Shown: positions 16,245 to 25,597 of the stretch, piece after piece | Position numbering within the stretch: position 1 is the stretch's first letter | Layout of the letters: each line of letters opens with the position of its first letter | Assembly (NCBI RefSeq): GCF_011761355.1 | Contig: NZ_JAASRW010000003.1 | Span: forward strand, 124,001-188,000 | Reading direction: 5' to 3' | Source of the DNA: Paenibacillus lupini | GTDB taxonomy: Bacteria; Bacillota; Bacilli; Paenibacillales; Paenibacillaceae | DNA length: 64,000 nt | The notes under the pieces: model-generated | What the model saw: the letters and a program-made list of their open reading frames with translations, nothing else | Told to the model about the DNA's origin: nothing | Database searches by the model: none | Translations under genes and position numbers: made by a program

Positions 16245-16623
16245 TTATTCCGACTTTGTGCTTATACCGCCGCCAAAAGCAATACGGTAACCGTCAGCAT
16301 CTTTCATCGTAAACTCGCTCCACTGATCCGAATAATGGGGCCCATTAACGATTTCTACGGCTTTGGTTCGGCACTCTTCCACGAGCAGATCGACGGCATC
16401 TGTATACGCAAATACATCAAAGTATAAGCCGCCAGCTGCTGCAGATGAGGGTCTTACATCCTCTTTGTTTAGGGAAGGGTGCAAAATAAAAGTAACGTTA
16501 CCTCTTGATACATGGACATGTCCGCCAATCTCTTCATAAGAAAATCCCAAATTCCTGTAAAACTCAGAAGCCATATGTATATCTTTAACCAATAAAACGA
16601 TAGATGAACCCGATAAATTGCAT
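16245..16623 (-). pseudogene. VOC/glyoxalase-fold protein, 5' frameshift
   Basis: The main frame (16245 to a TTG at 16592) gives 115 residues of a single VOC domain (DIHMASEFYRNLGFSYEEIGG, then FTMKDADGYRIAFGGG) but lacks the first beta-strand and has no ribosome site. Upstream, ATG 16623 reads MQFIG and then shifts. Removing one G from the GGG run at 16609-16611 joins the two frames into MQFIGSSIVLLVKDIHMASEF, a normal VOC N-terminus. So there is either a real +1 frameshift or a sequence error in a homopolymer. VOC proteins include glyoxalase I, fosfomycin- and bleomycin-resistance proteins; the class here is not determined. Confidence 0.7.
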
Positions 16624-16629
16624 ATGCTG

Positions 16630-17015
16630 GTGGGAGTGAAAATAGGGGGCTTAATTGTTAATACGATGTAGGGTGCAGCTGATGAGGTAAGCAGTAGAGT
16701 AGGGAGAAAGAAACTGAGGTCGGAAGGTGGTCAACTGGAGGGCGTAGCAGTCTATGTTGTATTTTGTGCAGTGTATTTGCCTGAAGGTCTGCTGCGTCGG
16801 AGCTATGTTGTATTCTATCCAACGTATTTGATGCGTGAATGCTCAAATGGGGCTACCATTTGGCAAATATCCTGTACAAAATACAGTCTAGCTCGCGCGA
16901 ACAACGTGATAGAGGGACTTATGTTGTACAAATTACAGTATAGGTGCCTTGAATTTGGGGTGGCATGGAGGGTGTGGGTGAGTATAGGGTATTGGTGGTT
17001 GCAGAAGATGTTGAA
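16630..17015. repeat. phased palindrome array F with purine-rich flanks
   Basis: Four 15-bp elements of the form TTGTA-N5-TRCAG, flanked by TATG..TATA, have centres at 16764, 16815, 16879 and 16931 (spacings 51, 64, 52). The central five bases are T-rich in the first two (ttttg, ttcta) and A-rich in the last two (caaaa, caaat), so the second pair is inverted relative to the first. The flanks (16630-16750 and 16945-17015) are G/A-rich, like the minisatellite at 59.7 kb. No gene is credible here. Confidence 0.7.
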
Positions 17016-17170
17016 GTGAAGCAGCTTGAGTAGACCGTCCGCGAGGGGACTGAAGCGGTCTAGCGCAGCGAAGCAAGGTTATGTCCAGCTTGAGCGAATC
17101 GTGCGAAAGCGATATTTTACTGTGTAAAATAAAGGCTTTTTGTCTTGGGTTTTTGAAGCGGTGCTTGGCC

Positions 17171-17330
17171 GCGAGGGGATCGATGCGGAGCAAGAGACAT
17201 GCTCTTGAGAAGCGGAGCGCTCGCCTTTGTGCCCTGGATTTCTACCGCCGAAGCGGTAAAATTCAAAGAAATCCGGGGCACAACAGCGATCGAAAGAGTA
17301 TGTCTCTTGCGCAGCGAAGCAGCTATCCCC
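17171..17330. repeat. ~160-bp imperfect hairpin element
   Basis: Nested inverted arms fold the segment on itself: ggggat 17175-17180 with atcccc 17325-17330; caagagacatgctctt 17191-17206 with aagagtatgtctcttg 17294-17309; gtgccctggatttct 17229-17243 with agaaatccggggcac 17267-17281; accgc 17244-17248 with gcggt 17253-17257; loop cgaa. A partial relative of its outer sequence (gcgaggggactgaagcgg) lies at 17041-17058. It ends 10 bases before the acyltransferase stop, so it may also terminate that transcript. It could be a non-autonomous mobile or BIME-like element, or a structured RNA. Confidence 0.75.
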
Positions 17331-17339
17331 GAGCAAACC

Positions 17340-18485
17340 CTAACGCCTCCGCGGCAACTCCCCAAACAACAAAGCCGCCCCCGGCATGAAACGTGCAGCC
17401 CCCGCCACAATCAGCCAACTAACGCCAAGCGCAAGGCAGAAGCCTGCGGCATACCACAGATGATAATACACGGAGATGCCGCTCTCAGGCGGGAACTTCC
17501 GATAATAGAACAGCAGCAACGGATGAATCAGGTAGATGCCAAACGAAAATACCGCGATCGAATCGAAGAAACGGAGCTCCTTTTTCGGCAGGAATCGATA
17601 CAAGCTTGGCGCGATATGAAGCAACATGATGGCGCTGGTAATCGAATAGAACATTTTCAGCACATCAAGCATGAGTGGCGAATAGATAGTCCCGTTCATC
17701 CGGATATCGTAGAAGACGATGAGCATCGCGATCAGGCTACCGAGCCATACGCCAAAAGAGGCCAGCCACAAGGATACACGCTTAGGCGTCGCTCCGTCCT
17801 TCGACCATTGAAGCCATCCGCGCAGCTGCGGATAGTAGATGCCAAGTATAGCTCCGAGCATATATTGCATGGTATACGAAGGTGCCCAGCTCATCAGATT
17901 GGTCAGATGCAGAAATTGCTCATTCCATGTAAAGAAGGCAAGTTGGATAACGAGCCCCAAAGGGACAGCCCACTTGATCAGATTAGGGAAACGCCGGAAC
18001 ACAATCAGCAGCAGCGGGAACAATACATATAGCTGAGCCATAATAAAGACGTAATAAAGATGCGTATATGCCTTGCCGGTTGCCAGCTTGATCAAGAAGC
18101 TTCGGAAGGTCTCGTCTGCAGGCATATTTGGCGTGTAGGTATTGTAATACAAAACAAAATAAATGATCGAGAACAGTACATACGGAATGATGACGTAAGT
18201 GATTCGTTTTCGATAAAAACTGCTGATCAAAGCGCCGTTAAGCGGACGCGGGTAATAGCTGTAGAACAGAACAAAGCTGCTTAAAAATACGAATGCTGGT
18301 GTTGCAAAAGACATTGATATATTCAAGAAATGATAAACGAAATAATAGTCTGATTCCTTCATCTTCAAAGTGGCGAAGGAGGTTGAGTGGATCATAATGA
18401 CGGCGATAATGAGAAGCGCGCGGACAAGCTGGATTTCGGGCAGGCGACTTCTTTTTTCATCCTCTTTTGTAACGGAATTAATCAC
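17340..18485 (-). CDS. membrane acyltransferase, acyltransferase-3 family
   Basis: 381 residues. GTG 18485 is chosen: atggag lies 7 bases before it; a longer frame to 18533 lacks a ribosome site. Acyltransferase_3 (PF01757) integral membrane enzyme with about ten helices, used to O-acetylate cell-surface sugars. The signature R...H in helix 1 is present (QLVRALLIIAVIMIHSTSF). The C-terminal helices (GIYLIHPLLLFYYRKF) fit the family. Acceptor unknown; exopolysaccharide or wall polymer is likely. Its stop lies beside the large hairpin element. Confidence 0.88.
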   Translation of the reverse strand: MINSVTKEDEKRSRLPEIQLVRALLIIAVIMIHSTSFATLKMKESDYYFVYHFLNISMSFATPAFVFLSSFVLFYSYYPRPLNGALISSFYRKRITYVIIPYVLFSIIYFVLYYNTYTPNMPADETFRSFLIKLATGKAYTHLYYVFIMAQLYVLFPLLLIVFRRFPNLIKWAVPLGLVIQLAFFTWNEQFLHLTNLMSWAPSYTMQYMLGAILGIYYPQLRGWLQWSKDGATPKRVSLWLASFGVWLGSLIAMLIVFYDIRMNGTIYSPLMLDVLKMFYSITSAIMLLHIAPSLYRFLPKKELRFFDSIAVFSFGIYLIHPLLLFYYRKFPPESGISVYYHLWYAAGFCLALGVSWLIVAGAARFMPGAALLFGELPRRR

Positions 18486-18692
18486 AATAATACTCCATTC
18501 TGGTTGCCATTCTAATAGATACTCACGGAGCAAGGCATTACCAAAGGTTAGTGGTAAGATGCCCTATTTGTCAATAGTTGTTGTATGCAGCCAGATTGTT
18601 GATGTTTTCGGCTACAATCGCTATGTTGCTCCATAATGGCAATCGATATAATGGTGAAAGAAGCAGAAATGATCCAATTGGAGGGTATCCAC

Positions 18693-20840
18693 GTGACCAA
18701 GATTACGGCATTACTCGAGCAAATGACGCTGGAAGAAAAGATTTTTCAACTGATGCAGCTAACCCCGAATTTCCTAAGTGAAGATGATGCGAATCTGACT
18801 GGCCCGCTGGCTTGGATGGGCGTAACGGAGAGCATGGTGAATAATGTTGGCTCTGTGCTTAGCGCCGTTGGTGCCAAAGAAACGATTGCCCTGCAGAAAA
18901 AATATATGGAGAACAGCCGTCTGGGTATTCCACTTCTTTTAATGGCGGATATTATCCATGGCTATCGCACGATTTTTCCGGTTACACTGGCGATTGCGAG
19001 TACTTGGGATATGGAGCTGGCTGAACGAAGCGCTGCTATCGCGGCCAAAGAATCTGCGGTTACCGGCATTCATGTAACGTTTGCGCCGATGGTGGACTTG
19101 GTCCGCGATCCGCGTTGGGGCCGTGTTATGGAGTCGACGGGTGAAGACCCGTTCCTCAACAGCGAATATGCACGGGCATTCGTCCGTGGCTTCCAAGGTG
19201 ACGATCTCGCTGGTGATATGGACCGGGTAGCTGCTTGCGTGAAGCACTTTGCAGCCTACGGTGCTGCCGAAGGCGGGCGTGATTACAACACGGTGAACAT
19301 GTCGGAAAGACAGCTTCGTGAGTCTTATCTGCCAGCCTATAAAGCTGCTCTAGATGAAGGCTGCGAGATGGTTATGACGGCTTTTAACACGGTGGATGGT
19401 ATTCCGGCGACCGGTAACAAGTGGCTGATGCGTAATCTGCTTCGTGATGAGTGGGGCTTTGATGGCATGCTGATCTCCGACTGGGGAGCAGTGAGCGAGA
19501 TGATCCCTCATGGTGTCGCGGCGGATGGTGCGGAAGCTGCTCAGAAAGCGATCGAAGCGGGCGTTGATATGGAAATGATGACGTCTAACTACGCGAATCA
19601 TCTGAAGGAGCTCGTAGAAGCGGGTAAAGTAGACATCACTCTTATCGACGAGTGTGTCCTCCGTGTCTTAAAGCTGAAGGACAAGTTGGGTCTCTTCGAG
19701 AACCCTTACCGCGCAGCAAGTGAAGAGCGTGAAAAAGAAGTGCTGCTCTGCGACGAGCATCGTGCTGCTGCACGCGAGATCGCGGCGAAATCCTGTGTTT
19801 TGTTGAAGAACGAGCAAGTTCTGCCGCTCCGCAGCGGGCAAAAGCTGGCTCTCATCGGACCTTTCGCCGAGAGCGGCGATATTCTTGGACCTTGGTCGAT
19901 CTGGGGTAAACAGGACGAGGCGGTTCAGCTTCATGCCGGTTTGTCTGCTCGGACAGATCTGATCGCTACTGCGAAGGGCTGCGACATCGACTCCGGTTCG
20001 GAAGAGCAGCTTCAGGAAGCAATCAACGCCGCAGCCGATGCTGACATTATCGTTCTGGCGCTGGGTGAAAGCTCTGAGATGAGCGGCGAAGCGGGAAGCC
20101 GCGGAGATATTCGTCTGCCGCAATCCCAACTGAAGCTGATCCAGAAGCTGAAGCTGCTTGGCAAGCCGATAGTTGTTGTGCTGTTCAACGGCAGACCATT
20201 GGATCTGCATGGTGTTATCGAGGAGGCGGATGCGCTTCTTGAAGCTTGGTTCCCAGGTACAGAAGGCGGCAATGCCATTGCCGATGTGTTGTTCGGAGAC
20301 GTGAATCCATCCGGACGCCTGACGATGTCATTCCCGTACTCGGTTGGTCAAGTTCCTGTCTACTACAACAACTACAATACGGGTCGTCCACTCACACCGC
20401 AGAACGCGAATGAGCGATATGTTTCCAAGTATCTGGACATGCCAAATGCACCGCTTCTGCCATTTGGCTACGGCCTCAGTTACACAAGCTTCTCGTACGG
20501 CGAAGTGAGTCTGTCAACAGACGAGCTGCATGCTGAAGACACGCTTGAAGTATCGGTTGAAGTGACTAATACTGGCGTGGTTGCTGGGGGAGAGGTTGTC
20601 CAGCTGTACGTGCGTGATATTGCTGGAGAAGTCGTTCGCCCACTTAAGGAGCTGAAGGGCTTCCGTAAGCTGCAGCTGCAGCCTGGTGAGACGGAGAAGG
20701 TAACGTTCTTGATTACCGAAGAGCAGCTTCGTTATTACCACACGGATCTGCAATTGAAGAGTGATGCTGGTGAGTTCCATGTCTTTGTTGGTCCTAACAG
20801 CCGCGACCTGGAAGCAAAGCCTTTCCGCCTCGTGAAATAG
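18693..20840 (+). CDS. beta-glucosidase, glycoside hydrolase family 3 (BglX-like)
   Basis: 715 residues from GTG 18693, 7 bases after ggaggg (an ATG at 18636 has no ribosome site). Order: GH3 N-terminal TIM barrel (GIHVTFAPMVDLVRDPRWGRVMES as separate blocks) with nucleophile Asp263 in LISDWGAV; GH3 C-terminal alpha/beta sandwich; and a fibronectin-III-like domain at the C-terminus (VTNTGVVAGGEVVQLYVRD). No signal peptide, so cytoplasmic action on imported beta-glucosides or xylo-oligosaccharides is likely. Divergent from the acyltransferase gene, and closed by a strong terminator. Confidence 0.93.
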   Translation: MTKITALLEQMTLEEKIFQLMQLTPNFLSEDDANLTGPLAWMGVTESMVNNVGSVLSAVGAKETIALQKKYMENSRLGIPLLLMADIIHGYRTIFPVTLAIASTWDMELAERSAAIAAKESAVTGIHVTFAPMVDLVRDPRWGRVMESTGEDPFLNSEYARAFVRGFQGDDLAGDMDRVAACVKHFAAYGAAEGGRDYNTVNMSERQLRESYLPAYKAALDEGCEMVMTAFNTVDGIPATGNKWLMRNLLRDEWGFDGMLISDWGAVSEMIPHGVAADGAEAAQKAIEAGVDMEMMTSNYANHLKELVEAGKVDITLIDECVLRVLKLKDKLGLFENPYRAASEEREKEVLLCDEHRAAAREIAAKSCVLLKNEQVLPLRSGQKLALIGPFAESGDILGPWSIWGKQDEAVQLHAGLSARTDLIATAKGCDIDSGSEEQLQEAINAAADADIIVLALGESSEMSGEAGSRGDIRLPQSQLKLIQKLKLLGKPIVVVLFNGRPLDLHGVIEEADALLEAWFPGTEGGNAIADVLFGDVNPSGRLTMSFPYSVGQVPVYYNNYNTGRPLTPQNANERYVSKYLDMPNAPLLPFGYGLSYTSFSYGEVSLSTDELHAEDTLEVSVEVTNTGVVAGGEVVQLYVRDIAGEVVRPLKELKGFRKLQLQPGETEKVTFLITEEQLRYYHTDLQLKSDAGEFHVFVGPNSRDLEAKPFRLVK

Positions 20841-20850
20841 AAGATTTTCG

Positions 20851-20892
20851 AAAAAACAACGAATCAGCCAGATGGCTGGTTCGTTGTTTTTT
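20851..20892 (+). terminator. intrinsic terminator after GH3 gene
   Basis: A 19-bp stem with one mismatch (20851-20869 with 20874-20892, loop agat), with A6 and T6 at its base, so it may work on both strands. Confidence 0.92.
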
Positions 20893-21139
20893 GCAGCTTA
20901 ATGACCTTATAGGATCATGTCTTCAGCATAACAGCTGATCTACTCCCTTATTTAGGGAATTATCTCCTTGGGAGAGGGTAAAAGAAAGCATGGCTGGCTT
21001 TTTAGGACATTCTGCAAGCGATTCAAGAATGTATCCGCATTCATGGCGGTTAAACCCTGATTTCTGCGTTTATTTGAAATATTATCGCGGTTTACAGATA
21101 GGAGAGAGAGGACTATGATCAATTAGCAACTTCATATGT

Positions 21140-21325
21140 TCATATTCGCTGAGTTTCCGAAGTAGTCGGAAAGCAGGGGAACCAATTGCGATAACTGCCA
21201 TTATAGTTACCGCCGGGGTGAATCAGCATAACTGCCGTTCAGGCAGAGTGCTGTAGGGCGATTCTCTAGACGCCCGAATCCGTCAGCTAACCTTGTAAGC
21301 GTTGATAGAGAGGGTGAACTTCGGT
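21140..21325 (+). ncRNA. ydaO-yuaA (c-di-AMP) riboswitch aptamer
   Basis: The leader of the K+ importer gene contains the conserved blocks of the c-di-AMP riboswitch in order: cgctgagtttcc (21147), gcaggggaacca (21173), ggggtgaatc (21215), a small hairpin (aactgccgttcaggcag), then cccgaatccgtcagctaacc and ttgtaagcgtt (to about 21305). The class binds c-di-AMP and turns off K+ and osmolyte uptake genes. The gap 20893-21139 shows no gene and presumably holds the promoter. Boundaries are approximate. Confidence 0.93.
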
Positions 21326-21332
21326 TTTTTAT

Positions 21333-21365
21333 GACCGCGGGAGGATACTCTGCGGTTTTTTTTTC
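21333..21365 (+). terminator. riboswitch-controlled terminator before kimA
   Basis: accgcgg (21334-21340) pairs with ctgcggt (21350-21356, one G-T) and runs into nine T. It is 100 bases before the coding region, so it is a regulated attenuator: c-di-AMP bound, transcription stops. Confidence 0.88.
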
Positions 21366-21467
21366 GTGTAAAAAAAAGCAAACATGGTTACATTACCACT
21401 GATAAGTGATGAGTAGCCCAAGTATCCAAGCGTATGTTGTTTAACTTCATTGTTGGCGGTGACCTGT

Positions 21468-23294
21468 GTGTTTACTCTTATCAAAAGATTACTGATCGGG
21501 CGTCCCCTAAAGTCCGCGGAATTAGGGGAACAGAAACTTATTAAGACAAAAGCCCTTGCGATCCTGTCTTCGGATGCTTTATCGTCCGTTGCTTATGGTC
21601 CTGAGCAAATCTTGTTAGTCTTGATGACCGTGAGCGCTGCGGCGTTTTGGTATTCCATTCCGATTGGTATCGGGGTGCTTGTCTTATTAACGGCACTTAT
21701 TTTGTCTTACCGGCAAATTATATTTGCCTATCCGCATGGCGGCGGAGCTTATGTGGTATCGAAGGAAAATCTCGGGATATTTCCAGGGCTTATATCTGGC
21801 GGCGCCTTGCTGGTCGACTATATTCTGACGGTAGCGGTAAGTGTATCGGCCGGTACGGATGCGATTACTTCAGCTTTTCCAAGCTTGCATACCCATACTG
21901 TGTTGATCGCCGTATTTTTTGTCCTTTGTATCACCATATTGAACCTGCGGGGCGTAACCGAGTCAGCTTCCATCCTCGCCTATCCAGTTTATCTATTCGT
22001 ACTGGCGGTATTCATTATGATTGGCGTCGGTGTATATAAAATCGCTACAGGTGATGTATCACCTGCACTGCATACGTCGCTTGGCACACCGGTAGCGGGC
22101 ATCAGCTTGTTCCTGCTGCTTCGGGCCTTCGCTTCAGGCAGCTCGGCTTTAACCGGGGTGGAAGCGATCTCGAATGCGATTCCTAACTTCAAGGATCCAG
22201 CGCCAAACAACGCGGCGAAAACCTTGCTGGCTATGGGCGCGCTGCTGTCGGTTCTGTTCGCTGGGATCGTCTTCCTTGCTTACTACTACGGTGTTGCGCC
22301 AAGAGAAGATGTAACGGTTACTTCGCAAATTGCAGAGAGTATATTTGGACGCAGCGTTATGTATTATTTTATCCAAGGCACAACGGCCTTGATCTTGATC
22401 CTGGCAGCGAATACCGGCTATTCGGCATTCCCGCTGCTTGCGGTTAACCTTGCGAAGGATAAGTTCATTCCGAGAATGTTCACGGTCCGCGGTGACCGTC
22501 TTGGTTATTCGAATGGTATTATCAGCCTTGGTATCTTGTCCATCATTCTGATTATAGCTTTCCAAGGGAAGACGGAGCATTTGATTCCGCTGTATGCGGT
22601 TGGCGTATTCGTACCGTTCACCTTGTCGCAGACGGGCATGCTGGTAAAATGGATCCGTCAGCGGCCAAAGGGCTGGGTTCCCAAGTTTATTATTAACTCG
22701 ATTGGCGCACTGATTAGCTTTATTGTATCAATGATGTTCTTCTTGACGAAGTTCGAGCAGGTGTGGTCGATTCTGATTTTCCTGCCGCTGATTATTTTCG
22801 TCTTCCACCGGATTAAGAAGCATTACGAGGCTGTTGGCGAACAGCTGCGATTGGCGACCTGCGAGCCTGTAGTCCCGATTGAAGGCAATGTCATGATATT
22901 GCCGGTGGCTGGCATCACGCATGTCGTTGAGCACTCGATTCTATATGCGAAGTCCTTAAAGGCGGAGCAGATTATTGCCGTATACGTCCCGTTCGAGAAA
23001 GAGGATGAGACGATCTTCGAAGAGAAGTGGAAGAAATTCCAGCCGGACGTCAGACTGGTGACGCTGCATTCACCATATCGTTCGATTACGAGTCCACTCT
23101 TCAAGTTTATTGATACGGTGCAGCGCAAGGCCAGCGAGAACAACTACCAGGTAACGGTTATTATTCCGCAGTTTATTCCGAAGAAGGGCTGGCAGAACAT
23201 TTTGCATAACCAAACAAGCTTAATGCTTCGCACCCAGCTTCTTTACCGCAAGGATGTCGTGATCACGACGGTGCCTTACCATTTGAAAAAATAA
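21468..23294 (+). CDS. kimA: high-affinity potassium transporter KimA (YdaO)
   Basis: 608 residues from GTG 21468, behind ggcggtg; B. subtilis KimA has 607. Frames from TTG 21450 or 21453 would add a few residues without a better ribosome site. The start FTLIKRLLIGRPLKSAELGEQKL and the following SSVAYGPEQILLVL are diagnostic. About twelve membrane helices of the APC fold (KUP-like) are followed by a cytoplasmic C-terminal domain from about residue 460, which in KimA regulates uptake. It takes up K+ with protons; c-di-AMP shuts it off both through the leader riboswitch and, in the known case, on the protein. Confidence 0.93.
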   Translation: MFTLIKRLLIGRPLKSAELGEQKLIKTKALAILSSDALSSVAYGPEQILLVLMTVSAAAFWYSIPIGIGVLVLLTALILSYRQIIFAYPHGGGAYVVSKENLGIFPGLISGGALLVDYILTVAVSVSAGTDAITSAFPSLHTHTVLIAVFFVLCITILNLRGVTESASILAYPVYLFVLAVFIMIGVGVYKIATGDVSPALHTSLGTPVAGISLFLLLRAFASGSSALTGVEAISNAIPNFKDPAPNNAAKTLLAMGALLSVLFAGIVFLAYYYGVAPREDVTVTSQIAESIFGRSVMYYFIQGTTALILILAANTGYSAFPLLAVNLAKDKFIPRMFTVRGDRLGYSNGIISLGILSIILIIAFQGKTEHLIPLYAVGVFVPFTLSQTGMLVKWIRQRPKGWVPKFIINSIGALISFIVSMMFFLTKFEQVWSILIFLPLIIFVFHRIKKHYEAVGEQLRLATCEPVVPIEGNVMILPVAGITHVVEHSILYAKSLKAEQIIAVYVPFEKEDETIFEEKWKKFQPDVRLVTLHSPYRSITSPLFKFIDTVQRKASENNYQVTVIIPQFIPKKGWQNILHNQTSLMLRTQLLYRKDVVITTVPYHLKK

Positions 23295-23300
23295 CAAAAG

Positions 23301-23337
23301 GCCTTAGCTTCCGGATTTCCGGGGCTGAGGCTTTTTT
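23301..23337 (+). terminator. intrinsic terminator after kimA
   Basis: gccttagcttcc (23301-23312) pairs with ggggctgaggc (23321-23331) with G-T pairs, followed by T6. It separates kimA from the convergent MMPL gene. Confidence 0.88.
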
Positions 23338-23365
23338 CATGCTGAAAGCAGTGGAGCAGGCCAGG

Positions 23366-25570
23366 TTAATTCTCTTCCTTAACCTCACCAACTCTTCCTT
23401 GCTTCGAAGGCCAGAATACCCATTTGCCGATCCACACCGTCAAGGCTGGTACGAGGAAGGAGCGGACGATAAAGGTATCAAGCAGGACGCCGATAGCGGT
23501 TACCGTGCCGAATTGAACGAGTACTTGAATCGGCAGAGTGGCAAGGACGGCGAAGGTGCCTGCCAGAATAAGTCCAGCTGAAGTGATAACGCCGCCTGTT
23601 TGCGCAACGCCTTCGGTAATTGCCTGGTTAAGCGGCATCGACTTGCTCTTTTTCCAGATGCTCGACACCATAAAGATGTTGTAGTCCTCACCTAGTGCAA
23701 CGAGGAAGACGAAGGCATAAAGCGGTATAAGACCTTGAATCGCATCCGCGCCAAAGAAGTAATGCAGAACAAGCCAGCCGATTCCAAGTGCACTGAAGTA
23801 GGAGAGAAGCACCGTTCCCATCAGGTACAACATCGCTATAAATGAACGAAGGTAGACGAGCAGGAGCAGAGCGATCATCCCGATAATAACGGGAATAATT
23901 CGGAAAGCATCATCGCCAGTCACCTGACGTGTATCATACTGTTCAGCCGTAGCGCCTGCGATCCATACTTTATCGGACGCATCCGTGATGCCTGCTTCCT
24001 CAAGGGTTTGTTCAGCAGCAGTGCGGATCGTTGGAATCATATCCAGCGCTTCAATAGAGTATGGGTTCATCTCAAGCTCAACATTATAGGACACGATATT
24101 GGCATCACGCGTATTCTGAACAGGTTCAGATACATCGCTGATATTCGCTAATTCCCCAAGCTTCTGATCAAGCGGCAGCTCCTTGCCATCTGCTTGCACG
24201 AGTACTTGAACCTTCGCAAGACTGCCCTCCGAGAAATGATCACCAATCAACGTAAACCCTTCACGTGATGGCATATCTTCTGGGAAAGTGGACAGTGTAT
24301 CATACGTAAATTTGATTTGAGTCGAAAAAGCTGCCGTTATTCCGAGCACGATTAGCGTTGAGATCGCGATCGTTTTTGGCCGCTTCACAATGGCTTCGCC
24401 TAAGCGCATACCAAAGCTGGATTTTGTTTTGGCCGCAGGAAGCGGCTTGTTTTTCTGTGCGGCACGGGCAGCCTGCATTTCCGGTGTACGTGGTACAAAC
24501 GGATAGAAGGAGGCGCGGCCAAGAATAGCAAGCAGAGCCGGAACAAGCGTAACACTTGCGATCATCATAATCAGAATAGACAAGCTGAACGGCACAGCGA
24601 AGCGGTGAATCGCACCGTATTGCGCCAGCAGTAGGGCGAGCAGGGACATCACAACCGTCAGACCACTCATCGTAATCGCACCGCCGGAATCGCTGAGCGC
24701 TTTGAGCAGTGCTTTCTTTTTATCAGACTCTGTTGTTAAAACGCTGCGGAAGCGGGCAATAAGGAAGAGGCAGTAGTCTGTTCCTGCGCCGAACAGCAGC
24801 ACCGTCATAATGGATAAGCCTTGTGAATCATAAGATATCCAACCCTCATCGGCCATCCAGCCGAGAATCGGTCCAGTTAAACCATAAGCGAAGCCAACGG
24901 CCACAAGAGGGATAAGAGCAAGAATAGGAGAACGGTAGATTAATAATAGAATGATCAGGACAAGTAAAGTGGTTGCAATCAACAGGGAGACGTCAGCACC
25001 TTTGAACAAAGTGGTCGCATCTACGCCAATCCCGGCAGGTCCGGTGATGCGTCCGACAAGTCCTTCATCTTCCAAGTCCATATCAAACGGTTTGGTCGTA
25101 AAAAGGGTGTTCGCGTCAGCCTCCAGCTGCTCCAAGCTGATCTTTAAGTCATCGGAGGAAGCATTTTTATCGAAAACTACCGTTTGAAGCATTGTTGTAC
25201 TATCTTCAGACAGCATGGCCTTCAGAGCAGGAAGCGGCATCTCATGAAGAGGTGGCAGCTCTGTCTGATAAGGCAATGGCTCATCAGCAAGCTTCTTCGA
25301 TAAAGCTTGGATCTGTACGATATCCTCATCGGACAGGCCCGTTGACCGGTGCCAAGCTATAATTGCCGGAATCCCGTTATGTTCATTCAGGGCATCAGCC
25401 TGAACGGAGGGGGCGCTGCTCTCCAGATTGGCAGCGGCATCATCCTTGTGATCGCTTGATGACGGCAGGAAAGCATTCGCGAGACCAACGATTACGATCC
25501 ATAATACAAGCGTAATCCATCGTCCGCGTTTGCCGCTGACACCGTCAGCGATACGTTTTAATCCATTCAT
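23366..25570 (-). CDS. MMPL/RND-family membrane exporter (YdfJ-like)
   Basis: 734 residues. Two MMPL halves, each with one N-terminal helix, a large extracytoplasmic loop and a five-helix block: first half from WITLVLWIVIVGLANAFLP, loop to about 185, helices to about 350; second half from about residue 400. The GAGTDYCLFLIARF and LGEDYNIFMVSSIW segments carry the conserved Asp-Tyr proton-relay positions of MMPL transporters. Ribosome site agggaga. It lies 27 bases downstream of a TetR gene read in the same direction; the pair is a typical regulator-pump operon for hydrophobic compounds or lipids. Confidence 0.9.
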   Translation of the reverse strand: MNGLKRIADGVSGKRGRWITLVLWIVIVGLANAFLPSSSDHKDDAAANLESSAPSVQADALNEHNGIPAIIAWHRSTGLSDEDIVQIQALSKKLADEPLPYQTELPPLHEMPLPALKAMLSEDSTTMLQTVVFDKNASSDDLKISLEQLEADANTLFTTKPFDMDLEDEGLVGRITGPAGIGVDATTLFKGADVSLLIATTLLVLIILLLIYRSPILALIPLVAVGFAYGLTGPILGWMADEGWISYDSQGLSIMTVLLFGAGTDYCLFLIARFRSVLTTESDKKKALLKALSDSGGAITMSGLTVVMSLLALLLAQYGAIHRFAVPFSLSILIMMIASVTLVPALLAILGRASFYPFVPRTPEMQAARAAQKNKPLPAAKTKSSFGMRLGEAIVKRPKTIAISTLIVLGITAAFSTQIKFTYDTLSTFPEDMPSREGFTLIGDHFSEGSLAKVQVLVQADGKELPLDQKLGELANISDVSEPVQNTRDANIVSYNVELEMNPYSIEALDMIPTIRTAAEQTLEEAGITDASDKVWIAGATAEQYDTRQVTGDDAFRIIPVIIGMIALLLLVYLRSFIAMLYLMGTVLLSYFSALGIGWLVLHYFFGADAIQGLIPLYAFVFLVALGEDYNIFMVSSIWKKSKSMPLNQAITEGVAQTGGVITSAGLILAGTFAVLATLPIQVLVQFGTVTAIGVLLDTFIVRSFLVPALTVWIGKWVFWPSKQGRVGEVKEEN

Positions 25571-25597
25571 CGTTTCTCATCTCCCTATAGCTATAAA

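Noticed and set aside
16630..17340. Insertion sequence remnant at the repeat-rich gap.
   Set aside because: No transposase fragment, no terminal inverted repeats with target duplication; the structures are explained as palindrome array plus nested hairpin.
17199..18032. 277-codon open frame on the plus strand.
   Set aside because: Antisense to the acyltransferase, which has clear membrane-helix and family motifs; the shadow has no ribosome site and begins inside the hairpin element.
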